From Armatimonadota bacterium (GTDB lineage Bacteria; Armatimonadota; Zipacnadia; Zipacnadales; JABUFB01), in the NCBI GenBank assembly GCA_013314775.1, contig JABUFB010000016.1:62001-126000 (forward strand): 64,000 bases of DNA, read 5' to 3'. Position numbers and translations under genes: made by a program. Shown piece by piece: positions 43,966 to 51,892 of the stretch; position 1 is the stretch's first letter; the number at the start of each line of letters is the position of its first letter. The notes under the pieces are model-generated. The model saw nothing but the letters and a program-made list of their open reading frames with translations. It made no database searches and was not told the DNA's origin.

Positions 43966-46464
43966 TCAGGGCAGCTTGTAGATATGCCTGGTGAATGGCC
44001 CGAAAACGTCTGTCAGCGTCCCGTTGGTGACCCGGACGCTGCGGTCCTCGGATACTACCCAGGCCGGGCCGTCGGCCACGCTCGGCAGCCCGATGACGCA
44101 GGCGCCGAGGTCGTCACCCGTCCCGTTCACCGCGATCAGATAGCGACCGTCGGGAGCGTTCTTCACAAGTGTCCGCAGGCCGGGCATTTCTTCACGAGCC
44201 TGTTGGCTCGCGTCCGGTGACGTTAGGACCAGACGCAGGGACTTGATCTCGTCGGCGATCGCGCAGACCTTGTCCCACACTCGGCGGTCGCGCACTGCAT
44301 CCTCGTATTCCCAGAAGAACAGCCCGTCCGCGCCTTCCACGATGGCAAGCCATGCCGCGGCCACGTGCTCCTCGGGCGTGCCCTGGCCGGTTGCCTGGAT
44401 CACCGTCCAGATGGGCCGTTCGTCCCGCACCGCGCGGCGCATGATCGCAGTGGCATCGGCGATGCGGTGCAGGTCGGCGGGATGCTTCTCACCCATGGGG
44501 TAGACGTCGGTCATGAGGATGTCCACGGTGTCCGCGTACCGGTACAGGTTGCTGTCTGCCCAGGACATGACAACGGCGCAGGCGGGGTGGTTGGGGTCGG
44601 TTTCAGCGAGCAGTCGCTTCGCCAGACGCATTTCGTCAGGCGGCACGGCCCAACGCTGGTGATCCGGCTCGTCGCAGACATACCAGGCGAATACCGCGGG
44701 GTGATCCATAATGGGCCGGGCGACCGCTGTGACCTGCTGGGGTAGATGTCCGCGCATGACACCTGTGAGATCGGGCAGGGCGTAGATCCCGTTGGCCGCG
44801 CAGTCATTGAGCAGGCCGGCGCCGGGAGATGCCCAACCGGGGATCACGTTGAATGCGGTGCCCTTGAGGTTTTCTGGCGTTGCGCGGTACATGCCCAGCG
44901 CGAAGAATGGCTCGCCGTTCAGGTAAGTATGTCCGTTCCTCAGTTCCACCTTGGCGGGAGGCCCAAGGGCCTTCGGGAGTGCATCTTCGGGTCCGGCTTC
45001 TGTTTTCGAGCCGACCAGCGTCACCTCATCGAAGTACACCGTGGCGGTCCCGGTGCTCATGAGGTACACGCGCCAGTCTCCGTCGAGACTTGATGGGACG
45101 GTGAGATCAAATGTCTGCCACTGCCTGCTCACGTCGGCATCCCGCATCATCTGGCCGCCCGGGTAGATAACCCCAAAACGGATGGTGGAGGGTTCAGTGG
45201 CCCGGGCCACGAAGCGCAGGGTATACACGTCGGCGTCGAGCTTCATTGGGTCTGTGAAGATGCCGCCGCGGCCCTGCCTGTTGCAGATGACCGCAGCTGA
45301 GGTCTGCCCGGTATGGGCATTCACTCCCGTTCCGGTGCCGAACTCGTACAGCCCGTCGTCCCACTCGCCCCAGCTTCCCCAGGCGTGCAGGCCAAGCTCG
45401 AACCCGGGGTTCTTGACGTGATTGCCGGGGACCGCTTCGGCTGCAATCGCGGGGGCGTTGTCTCCGCCGGGCACGAGACGCACTTCGTCGAAGAAGACGG
45501 TGCCCGGAGCAAGGCTTTGTAAGTGCACATTCCCCTGCGCGCCCTTCTTCAGGGGAAGCTCGAGTTGCACCAGTTGCCAGTCCTTCCCGGCCGGCGTCTC
45601 TTTGAGATCGTTCTCGGCGTCCGATGTCGCCCAACCGTAGCGAATTTTCCCGCCCATCGTGGACTTGACCCGGAAGGACAGTCGCCACGTGGCCGTGGCC
45701 GGTATCGTGATTGAGTCAGTGAACAGCCCGCCTCGACCAACGCGTGTACAGATGACAGCCACCGATGCGGCGCCGGAGTAGGCGTCTTCACCCGCGCCGG
45801 ACCCAAATTCATAGCGCCCGCCGTCCCACTCTCCCCAGGTCCGCCACCCGGTGAGACCTGTCTCGAAGTCCCCGTTGGCAATGATGGACCCCGCGGCGTC
45901 CGGAATCGGTTTCTGCTCTGTGTATGGGGGGGCGTAGACCTCGGGGGGCTCATCGCGGCAGAAGCGGATCTCGTCGAAGTACAGCTCCAGCGGGCGCTCA
46001 CGCGGCGGGTCGACGCGGATGTGAGCGGAGCGGATACGGGAGACATCGATCCGTTCCGCCAGTCCAGGAACACTGAACTCGAGGACGTTGTTACCACTGC
46101 GAAGGTAGTGATACCAGGAACTGGTGGTTGCGCCGGTCTCATCGTCGGCCCTGAGGGTCACGGTGAGTGGTGGACCGGGGTTGTGGCAATTGACTTTGAG
46201 CAATTCCCAGCCCGACCAGTCTTCCGGGAACCCGCCGGTCAGGAGGCCGCGTCCCTGGGGCCAGCGCACGAACAGCGACTTCTTGCCGTCCGTGGCATGC
46301 AGTGCGCTGAGTTGCGCTTCCCCCGCCACTTGCCAGCGTGACGTGGCGTCGGCGCTCTCGAAAGATTCCACCAGGAGGGTGTCGGCGGCAATGCTGGTGT
46401 GTATAAACAATAGGGCGGCGAACGCCAATACCTTTGCTGTGCGGGACACCCGGTTGCACCGCAT
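43966..46464 (-). CDS. Large exported protein with tandem CBM modules and a GH-like barrel
   Basis: The 832-residue product has a signal peptide (MRCNRVSRTAKVLAFAALLF) and AGGAGG eight bases before ATG 46464. Residues 25-170 form a beta-sandwich; two successive jelly rolls of about 145 residues follow, with near-identical starts NGDFETGLTGWRTWGEWDGG and NPGFELGLHAWGSWGEWDDG and shared GGLFTD/GGIFTD elements. The C-terminal 300 residues are a clan GH-A-like barrel (LNGEPFFALGMYRATPENLK, FAWYVCDEPDHQRW with a candidate acid, LFFWEYEDAVRDRRVW). It precedes the 40578-43922 gene by 43 bases and is co-directional with it. A role in binding and trimming a polysaccharide is inferred; substrate unknown. 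Confidence 0.72.
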   Translation of the reverse strand: MRCNRVSRTAKVLAFAALLFIHTSIAADTLLVESFESADATSRWQVAGEAQLSALHATDGKKSLFVRWPQGRGLLTGGFPEDWSGWELLKVNCHNPGPPLTVTLRADDETGATTSSWYHYLRSGNNVLEFSVPGLAERIDVSRIRSAHIRVDPPRERPLELYFDEIRFCRDEPPEVYAPPYTEQKPIPDAAGSIIANGDFETGLTGWRTWGEWDGGRYEFGSGAGEDAYSGAASVAVICTRVGRGGLFTDSITIPATATWRLSFRVKSTMGGKIRYGWATSDAENDLKETPAGKDWQLVQLELPLKKGAQGNVHLQSLAPGTVFFDEVRLVPGGDNAPAIAAEAVPGNHVKNPGFELGLHAWGSWGEWDDGLYEFGTGTGVNAHTGQTSAAVICNRQGRGGIFTDPMKLDADVYTLRFVARATEPSTIRFGVIYPGGQMMRDADVSRQWQTFDLTVPSSLDGDWRVYLMSTGTATVYFDEVTLVGSKTEAGPEDALPKALGPPAKVELRNGHTYLNGEPFFALGMYRATPENLKGTAFNVIPGWASPGAGLLNDCAANGIYALPDLTGVMRGHLPQQVTAVARPIMDHPAVFAWYVCDEPDHQRWAVPPDEMRLAKRLLAETDPNHPACAVVMSWADSNLYRYADTVDILMTDVYPMGEKHPADLHRIADATAIMRRAVRDERPIWTVIQATGQGTPEEHVAAAWLAIVEGADGLFFWEYEDAVRDRRVWDKVCAIADEIKSLRLVLTSPDASQQAREEMPGLRTLVKNAPDGRYLIAVNGTGDDLGACVIGLPSVADGPAWVVSEDRSVRVTNGTLTDVFGPFTRHIYKLP

Positions 46465-46479
46465 TACCCAGTCCTCCTG

Positions 46480-46507
46480 TTTCACGACGGCCTCATACTG
46501 GTATAAT
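46480..46507 (+). promoter_or_regulatory. Extended -10 promoter upstream of the 46.6-kb gene
   Basis: TGGTATAAT at 46499-46507 is a perfect extended -10 element. A weak -35-like TTTCAC lies at 46480-46485 with a 16-base spacer. Transcription would start near 46514, 80 bases before the gene. It overlaps the start region of the divergent giant gene. Confidence 0.6.
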
Positions 46508-46593
46508 GGCACATTGGCGGTGGCACACTGTCCACGGGAGTGCTAAGCACCCCGTTGTCGGGGGGTGGCATTCGCCACCGGTCGAGGTAAAGA

Positions 46594-47607
46594 ATGTCCG
46601 ATCGGCTGACGCTTCTAGTTAGCAGTCTCTCAGGGCCACCCGGCTCCTCGGGTTCCCAGAAGGCTCTCCTGCCACACCGCGAACTGCCTGGATGGGCGGT
46701 GCAGCATATCACCGGCTGCATTGGCGACGCCTGCCTGCTGCTGATTGCCGACACGCTGACGGCGGATTTGACCTGGTCCGAGCCTCCCTGGGATCCGCAA
46801 CACTGCTTCCACGACTCCCCGTCACTCCTGGGCGCTTTATCGCAGGCGGGACGGGTGAAGCTTTTCGACGGCCACACGCTGTGCAAGGAAGCGCGCCCCC
46901 GTCTCGAAGCATTCATCGACCGCGCTCTGGGCGAGCACAGGGAATGGCTTGCGGCGACCAATGCGACCGCGAAGGATTGGGAGGCCCAGAGCGATCTGAT
47001 CGCGGGCGTATGGGAGACCACTCGGGACGGCCTCATCAGTTGGCGCGATATGCTGCGCGGCGCCGGGATGTCCCTTCTGAAGCACAATTACCGCAACCAG
47101 ACCCAGGCCGTGACCGCGCTGCTCACACTGATCGACTGGCAGCCCGCGGAAGCGGTGGATCCCGATCTGCTCCGCGAGGCCTTCAGTTCGGAGCTCGCGT
47201 ACATAGGCTGCATGATCATCGCTGCAAGTTGCACCGCCGGCGGCGTGCACGACTGGAGCGACCTGTTCGCACTGTACCGTCGCCTTCTGCCCGATGCGGA
47301 CATGGAGGTGCTCTCCTTCCGCATGCCGGGCATCGCCGCCGCCCACGCGCAAGCCGCCATCGAGATACTCACCGGTCCCGCCGCGGAGGGGCCAAGGAGC
47401 CTCCTGTGCGCTGCACTCAGTGGCGGGGGGCCAGGGGCTTCGGATATTGAGCGCGCGCTTCTGGCGGCGGTTCCACGCGAACTGCGCACCCCCTACATCT
47501 ACCGCGAGACCAGCGTCCACAGGTTCGACCCCGAACGGCTGCATGCGTCTGAGTTGCCGGACCCAGGCCCTTTGTTCATAAGCCGGTGGCGCGCCGCGGC
47601 CGAGTGA
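46594..47607 (+). CDS. Protein of unknown function (337 residues)
   Basis: The protein is soluble and has no recognised domain. The first 90 residues mix strands and loops (ITGCIGDACLLLIADTLTAD), the middle is strongly helical (residues 95-215, with RLEAFIDRALGEHREWL and WRDMLRGAGMSLLKHN), and the end is Arg/Pro-rich. Cysteines at HITGCIGDAC and in the IGCMIIAASC helix are conspicuous. GAGGTAAAG about seven bases before ATG 46594 and an extended -10 promoter support that it is expressed. It is divergent from the giant CBM/GH gene and is not clearly in an operon. Similar proteins could exist as unnamed families; I do not recognise it. Confidence 0.6.
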   Translation: MSDRLTLLVSSLSGPPGSSGSQKALLPHRELPGWAVQHITGCIGDACLLLIADTLTADLTWSEPPWDPQHCFHDSPSLLGALSQAGRVKLFDGHTLCKEARPRLEAFIDRALGEHREWLAATNATAKDWEAQSDLIAGVWETTRDGLISWRDMLRGAGMSLLKHNYRNQTQAVTALLTLIDWQPAEAVDPDLLREAFSSELAYIGCMIIAASCTAGGVHDWSDLFALYRRLLPDADMEVLSFRMPGIAAAHAQAAIEILTGPAAEGPRSLLCAALSGGGPGASDIERALLAAVPRELRTPYIYRETSVHRFDPERLHASELPDPGPLFISRWRAAAE

Positions 47608-47689
47608 ACGCAGGCACCGCTTCCGGGTAGGTCCCAGAATCGGGCGGCGATCCCCCCGATGTCTTGCTGAGGGCAAGTCAGGCGCGATG

Positions 47690-47983
47690 CTAATCGACGG
47701 TGTCTTCGGAGAAGCCGATCTCCCACATGCGCTCCAAGAGCCGGTGCGAGTAGCGCCTGAAAGCCATGAGGGTGCACGTGCGGGTTATGCCCTCGATGCC
47801 CGCGAGTCGCTCGGGCACGAGCTCCGCCATGTCCTCGTAGTCCTGTACCTTCACGATGGCGACGATGTCGTATTCTCCCGCCACCAGGTACGCCTCGGCA
47901 ACACTCTCGCTGTCGACCAGGGCCTGGGCCACTTCCGGGGCCATACCCACCTGCGTGTTGATGAGCACGATAGCGGTAACCAT
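47690..47983 (-). CDS. Stand-alone Lrp/AsnC ligand-binding (RAM) domain protein
   Basis: The 97-residue product is a single RAM domain (alpha/beta dimerisation and effector-binding fold of Lrp/AsnC regulators) without the DNA-binding HTH. It shows VTAIVLINTQVGMAPEVAQA, SVAEAYLVAGEYDIVAIVKV (the usual V-x-G-x-Y-D motif) and GITRTCTLMAF. ATG 47983 is preferred over the upstream frame to 48016. Stand-alone RAM proteins bind amino acids and may modulate other regulators or enzymes. It is 75 bases downstream of the carboxypeptidase gene on the same strand and may be co-transcribed. Confidence 0.9.
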   Translation of the reverse strand: MVTAIVLINTQVGMAPEVAQALVDSESVAEAYLVAGEYDIVAIVKVQDYEDMAELVPERLAGIEGITRTCTLMAFRRYSHRLLERMWEIGFSEDTVD

Positions 47984-48058
47984 CTGCCTGCAATCACTCC
48001 CTCTGCCGCGAAGCAAGCCCCACTCCGGCAGTCATGATGTATTGTTCGTGCGCAAGGC

Positions 48059-49033
48059 TCAAAGACCTGCCAGCGCGACCTCCACAGTGGCGATGATTGC
48101 CGCTTCGTTCAGGCGCATTTGCAGGTCCGGCGGTGTTCTCGGGCTGTTGTTTTGGATCTCGCTGGTGATGATCGGCGCCTTCTGGTACAGCTCCCCCCAG
48201 CGGTCGATGAAGTACTGGCGCTGCTCGCCCGTGTAATTGAGTGGTGCCGCCGGACGGATCGGCCTGCCCCCGTCCATTGCCTGCCAAGCATCCAGGACCG
48301 CCTCGGCCCAGCGTGCCTCGATTTTCTGGATCGCCGCCGGCTGCTGGTCGAACAGGCAGGGCAGGATGACCATGCAGTTCTCCTCCTGGCGCTCGAACTC
48401 GGTCTGGTGCAGGTCCAGGAGAAAGTCCCAGTCGCATCGTTCCATGAGCCGGAATATCCACTGGAACAGGCTGCTGCGGTGATGCCGGTTGGGCTCCACA
48501 TATTCGTGTTCGCTGATCTGCTCATACACGATTCCGTAGCGGGTGGGCAACTTCTCTTCCTGGGTGTCGTTCCACAGGTCCACGCGTTTCCACATTTTCC
48601 CCGTGTCCGGGTCCACCCCGCGCATCCAGGCCCAGAACTCCTCGTTGGTGTACCGGCTGCCGTCCCAGTATTCCACAGGAGCACGCGCGGTGCCGTCCGG
48701 GTTCGCATCAGGCATGAAGGTGATGAGGCAGTTGCGCAGGGTCTTGGCGTTGTCGAACACCGAAGGCCGGCCGTCGAAGGTCGTGCCGGCAAGGAGCATG
48801 TTGATTACGTTCATCTGCCCGGCGATGGGCGCGGGCTCGTGGGCGTGGGGCTTGTAGACCATAATCTTCTTCTTCGCGGCATCGTCCACCGAGCTATCCG
48901 TGACCGTGAGCGCCCAGACGGGGCGACCGGCAAACTGCGTGGTGCTTTCGGCCTTGAAGTACCCGGGATAGGTGGCGCTCCAGGCCGCAACCTGGGCATC
49001 TACGGCGTCGGGATGGGATATCCAGCCTTGCAT
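48059..49033 (-). CDS. M14-family zinc carboxypeptidase-like protein
   Basis: The 324-residue product has no signal peptide. KPHAHEPAP near residue 68 is the H-x-x-E zinc motif of M14, LLDLHQTEFE near 208 supplies the third ligand His, and PIITSEIQNNSP near 286 fits the catalytic Glu region. Substrate-side Asn-Arg pairs are suggested by FMPDANPDGTARAP. GGAGTT seven bases before ATG 49033 supports the start; the open frame further upstream (to 49525) does not have a binding site. M14 enzymes remove C-terminal residues from peptides, peptidoglycan or other amides. A RAM-domain gene lies just downstream. Cytoplasmic location is suggested; substrate unknown. Confidence 0.85.
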   Translation of the reverse strand: MQGWISHPDAVDAQVAAWSATYPGYFKAESTTQFAGRPVWALTVTDSSVDDAAKKKIMVYKPHAHEPAPIAGQMNVINMLLAGTTFDGRPSVFDNAKTLRNCLITFMPDANPDGTARAPVEYWDGSRYTNEEFWAWMRGVDPDTGKMWKRVDLWNDTQEEKLPTRYGIVYEQISEHEYVEPNRHHRSSLFQWIFRLMERCDWDFLLDLHQTEFERQEENCMVILPCLFDQQPAAIQKIEARWAEAVLDAWQAMDGGRPIRPAAPLNYTGEQRQYFIDRWGELYQKAPIITSEIQNNSPRTPPDLQMRLNEAAIIATVEVALAGL

Positions 49034-49168
49034 GAGAGTAACTCCGGTGGCTATAGTGTGAGTGGGGAGGGATTCGTGGCGGGTGAAGCGAATCCTCCCT
49101 CGCATGTCTTTGCCGACCGTATGCGCACAGGCCACCACTCCGGAGCATCCGACCCAGGGTGATATCCA

Positions 49169-50005
49169 ATGACGTTGCTCGAAAAGATGCGCTGCCGACA
49201 GCAATTTGCTGTGATCGCGAGTGTCGCGCTGTGCCTTCTGCTGGCCTGCGCGGGGTTCTGCCAGGATGCCGACAAGCCCGCGCGCGACGCGGAAATCACC
49301 GTGGCAGAGGGCGATGTCTGGCGGGTCTACGATGCACAGATGACTGAGGTCAGCCGCGTGACGGTCAAGGGCATGGATCCCGCGGGCAAGATTCAGTATG
49401 AGGTGGCGGCTCCCGCTGACGCAGAGCCCAAGAGCAAGAAGGGATCCGCGGAGGATGTTGCCGACGCGGTCAAGCGCGAGATCAAGAAGGGAGAAAGGGC
49501 GACGAAGGGGTACTTCCTGGACCATTTCGGCTCCCAGTTCACAGTCACCCAGACCGTGCTTGCTGAGGATGTCACCGCACCCGCCGAGGCCGCGGAAGAT
49601 GATTCAGGCGGAGCTGAGGGTCCCGGTGGCCCCGGTGCCGGTCCCGGTGGCCCGGGCGGACCCGGTGCCGGTCCGGGAGGCCCGGGCGGACCCGGTGCAG
49701 GTCCGGGAGGCCCGGGCGGACCCGGTGCAGGTCCGGGAGGCCCGGGCGGACCCGGTGCAGGTCCGGGAGGCCCGGGCGGACCCGGTGCAGGTCCGGGAGG
49801 CCCGGGCGGACCCGGTGCCGGTCCCGGAGGACCTCCTGCCGCTGGTGGCGCTCCCGGCGACGCTGCCGGCGGAGAAGCCCCCGCGGGGGAGGCCAAGGCC
49901 GGTCCGCCAATGCTCCTGATCGCGGGCGGTGCCGTGGTCGTCCTCGTGGTCGTTGCGGTGCTCGTGCTGTCACTGAAGAAGAAGAAGTCTGTTGTCGGCG
50001 ACTGA
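49169..50005 (+). CDS. Exported membrane-anchored protein with Gly/Pro repeats
   Basis: The 278-residue product has an N-terminal signal or anchor (about residues 9-29, QFAVIASVALCLLLACAGF), a 100-residue soluble domain of unknown fold (AEITVAEGDVWRVYDAQMTE ... FGSQFTVTQTVLAED), about 75 residues of GPGGPGGPGA-type repeats, and a C-terminal transmembrane helix (LLIAGGAVVVLVVVAVLVLS) with the basic tail KKKKS. Its repeat DNA is a 30-base tandem array. The start at ATG 49169 has AGGGTGAT about seven bases upstream. It resembles surface or cell-wall spanning proteins in layout. The lipoprotein-like LLACAG could also be a lipobox (L-A-C). Function unknown. Confidence 0.8.
   Translation: MTLLEKMRCRQQFAVIASVALCLLLACAGFCQDADKPARDAEITVAEGDVWRVYDAQMTEVSRVTVKGMDPAGKIQYEVAAPADAEPKSKKGSAEDVADAVKREIKKGERATKGYFLDHFGSQFTVTQTVLAEDVTAPAEAAEDDSGGAEGPGGPGAGPGGPGGPGAGPGGPGGPGAGPGGPGGPGAGPGGPGGPGAGPGGPGGPGAGPGGPGGPGAGPGGPPAAGGAPGDAAGGEAPAGEAKAGPPMLLIAGGAVVVLVVVAVLVLSLKKKKSVVGD
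49621..49830. repeat. 30-bp in-frame tandem repeat array
   Basis: Seven 30-base units encode a ten-residue Gly/Pro/Ala period. The units at 49681, 49711, 49741 and 49771 are identical; those at 49651 and 49801 differ by a few bases and the one at 49621 is degenerate. The period is a multiple of three, so copy-number change would keep the frame. The ten-residue length breaks the Gly-X-Y register needed for a collagen helix. Confidence 0.9.
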
Positions 50006-50139
50006 CGCTTCCGCCGAACCAGGACCAGAGCTCGCCGGCCATAGCTGTCTGAGAACCCGCCGGAGGCGCGCCCCCGCCTCCGGCTCGTCGTGTCCGCCGT
50101 CTGCATCCCCGCCGTCCGCTCCCCTCGGAGGAACTGACA

Positions 50140-50880
50140 ATGACCCGCCGCGAGTTCGGCCTTGCCGTCGGAGTGCTGCTCGGGCTGGCCGCCCTGATGC
50201 ACTTCGTCCACTACCTGATCTTCCGCGACGCCCACCACATTTTCATCTACCTTCTGGGCGACATCGCGTTCCTGCCCGTGGACATTCTGGTGCTGGTACT
50301 CATTGTTGAGCGGGTGCTCGCGGACCGGGAGCGGCGTGCACGGGCCCACAAGCTGAACATGGTTATCGGCGCTTTTTTCAGTGAACTCGGCAGGCCTTTG
50401 CTGCAGGGCCTCGATCGCTGCTCGGTTCCCGATGAAAGTCTGCGGGGACTCCTGGGCGTGGACATGCATTGGACCGAGCGGCAACTGCGTGACGCAATAA
50501 CAAGAGTGCGCGCAATCGAGGTGGCGATGAGACCTGCCCCATCAGAGCTGTCGCAACTGCGGGACCTGCTCAAGACCAACCGCGCTTTTCTCTTGAGCCT
50601 GCTGGAGAACCCCAATCTCATGGAGCACGAGACCTTCACGGACTGCCTGTGGGAAGTGTTCCACCTGTGCGAGGAGCTGGAAGCGCGAACCGACCTGACC
50701 GCGCTCCCCGCAACCGACATGCACCACCTGGCCGCGGATGCCCGCAGGGCTTACCAGGCTCTCCTGGTTCAGTGGTTGCAGTACATGCTTCATCTGAAGC
50801 ACGACTACCCGTACCTGTTTTCCTTTGCGGCACGCACAAATCCCTTCAGGCCGGATGCATCGGTGGAAGTTCTGCATTAG
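50140..50880 (+). CDS. Membrane protein of unknown function (two N-terminal helices)
   Basis: The 246-residue product has two hydrophobic helices, about residues 8-28 (LAVGVLLGLAALMHFVHYLI) and 33-58 (HHIFIYLLGDIAFLPVDILV), then a mostly helical cytoplasmic domain (RRARAHKLNMVIGAFFSELG and so on). The GDAHHIFIYLLGDIAFLPVD core is, from memory, shared by unnamed membrane proteins in bacteria and archaea, so it seems to be a widespread family without a known function. GGAGG nine bases before ATG 50140 supports the start. It follows the Gly/Pro-repeat gene by 134 bases. Confidence 0.8.
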   Translation: MTRREFGLAVGVLLGLAALMHFVHYLIFRDAHHIFIYLLGDIAFLPVDILVLVLIVERVLADRERRARAHKLNMVIGAFFSELGRPLLQGLDRCSVPDESLRGLLGVDMHWTERQLRDAITRVRAIEVAMRPAPSELSQLRDLLKTNRAFLLSLLENPNLMEHETFTDCLWEVFHLCEELEARTDLTALPATDMHHLAADARRAYQALLVQWLQYMLHLKHDYPYLFSFAARTNPFRPDASVEVLH

Positions 50881-51241
50881 CAACGCCAGCAGACTGCGCA
50901 TTCTGCCAATCAGTGGGAACGCGAGAACAAGAGCGGTCTCTTGGAGGACGTCTCAGGGGAACGCAAAACTCGAAGCAAAAAAATCGGGAACGCCACAGAT
51001 GCCCAGGAACCGGGGGGGGGTGATTCCCTGCGGTCTACGGCGTTCCCAAAAAACCTTTACTTCGGTTGTCTGCGGTTCATTGTACGAATTTCGGCGCGGA
51101 AGTCAAGACCCAATCTACGTATTTCTACGGACAAACATTTTGGTGCGGCCGGAGGCAATGTCTCGATTGACGAGAGACCCTCCGCGGATTACGATTGGGT
51201 GCGGCGATCTTTGGTATTTCCCGTTGTTGCGACGGAGTGAC
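50881..51241 (+). promoter_or_regulatory. 361-bp leader with competing hairpin arms upstream of the NarL-type gene
   Basis: No gene fits here. GGGAACGC occurs twice (50957-50964 and 50986-50993) and its complement GCGTTCCC once (51040-51047), so two mutually exclusive stems are possible; the second, longer one is GGGAACGCC (50986-50994) with GGCGTTCCC (51039-51047). A-tracts flank it (AAAAAAA at 50977-50983, AAAAAA at 51048-51053). Read on the minus strand the stem is followed by a T-run, so an antisense terminator is another possibility. TCTACGTATTTC at 51114-51125 recurs after the gene. Confidence 0.45.
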
Positions 51242-51892
51242 ATGACACGCATCATGCTGGTGGATGACCACGCGATTTTCCGCGTGGGGTTGCGGGTCGT
51301 CATTGATGCTGAAGACGACTGTGAGGTAGTTGCCGAGGCGTCATCGGGTGAAGGAGCACTGGCGAAACTCGACGAGGCCAGGCCTGACATCGTCGTATTG
51401 GACATTAGCCTTGCCGGCGGCATGAACGGGCTGCAGGTGGCGCGTGAGATCCTGTCCACTCGCCCGGCGATATCTGTCATTGTCCTGTCCATGCACGAGG
51501 AAATCGACCGTGTGAGGGAAGCTCTCAGCCTCGGCGTTTCTGCGTATGTGCTGAAAGGTTCCGACGTTGATGACGTGGTCGAGGCGATTCGCAAGGTCGG
51601 CAAAGGCCAGCGCTATCTGTCCCCCGCTCTTGCCGAGCAGGCATTCGACCTCCTGACCAACCCGGATGGCCCGAAAACCCCGCGAGTGCCCGGCCTGACG
51701 GAACGCGAGAGCCAGGTCATTATTCTCGTGGCCGAGGGAGCCACTTCGGCCCAAATCGGGGAGCGGCTTTTCATCAGCACTCGCACGGTGGAGACACACC
51801 GGGCGAACGCCATGCGCAAGTTGTGCCTGCGGAACCAGGCGGACGTGGTGCGGTGGGCTCTGAAGCGCGGGCTCATCGGGGACGAGGATTGA
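51242..51892 (+). CDS. NarL/FixJ-type response regulator
   Basis: The 216-residue product has a receiver domain (D8, D9, phospho-acceptor D54 in IVVLDISL, S in VIVLSMHEE, K in YVLKGSD) and a C-terminal LuxR/GerE helix-turn-helix (residues about 148-210, LTERESQVIILVAEGATSAQ through VETHRANAMRKL). GGAG five to six bases before ATG 51242 sets the start. No histidine kinase is adjacent. It is a DNA-binding activator or repressor switched by phosphorylation. The 12-mer TCTACGTATTTC lies on both sides of the gene. The kinase partner and targets are unknown. Confidence 0.94.
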   Translation: MTRIMLVDDHAIFRVGLRVVIDAEDDCEVVAEASSGEGALAKLDEARPDIVVLDISLAGGMNGLQVAREILSTRPAISVIVLSMHEEIDRVREALSLGVSAYVLKGSDVDDVVEAIRKVGKGQRYLSPALAEQAFDLLTNPDGPKTPRVPGLTERESQVIILVAEGATSAQIGERLFISTRTVETHRANAMRKLCLRNQADVVRWALKRGLIGDED

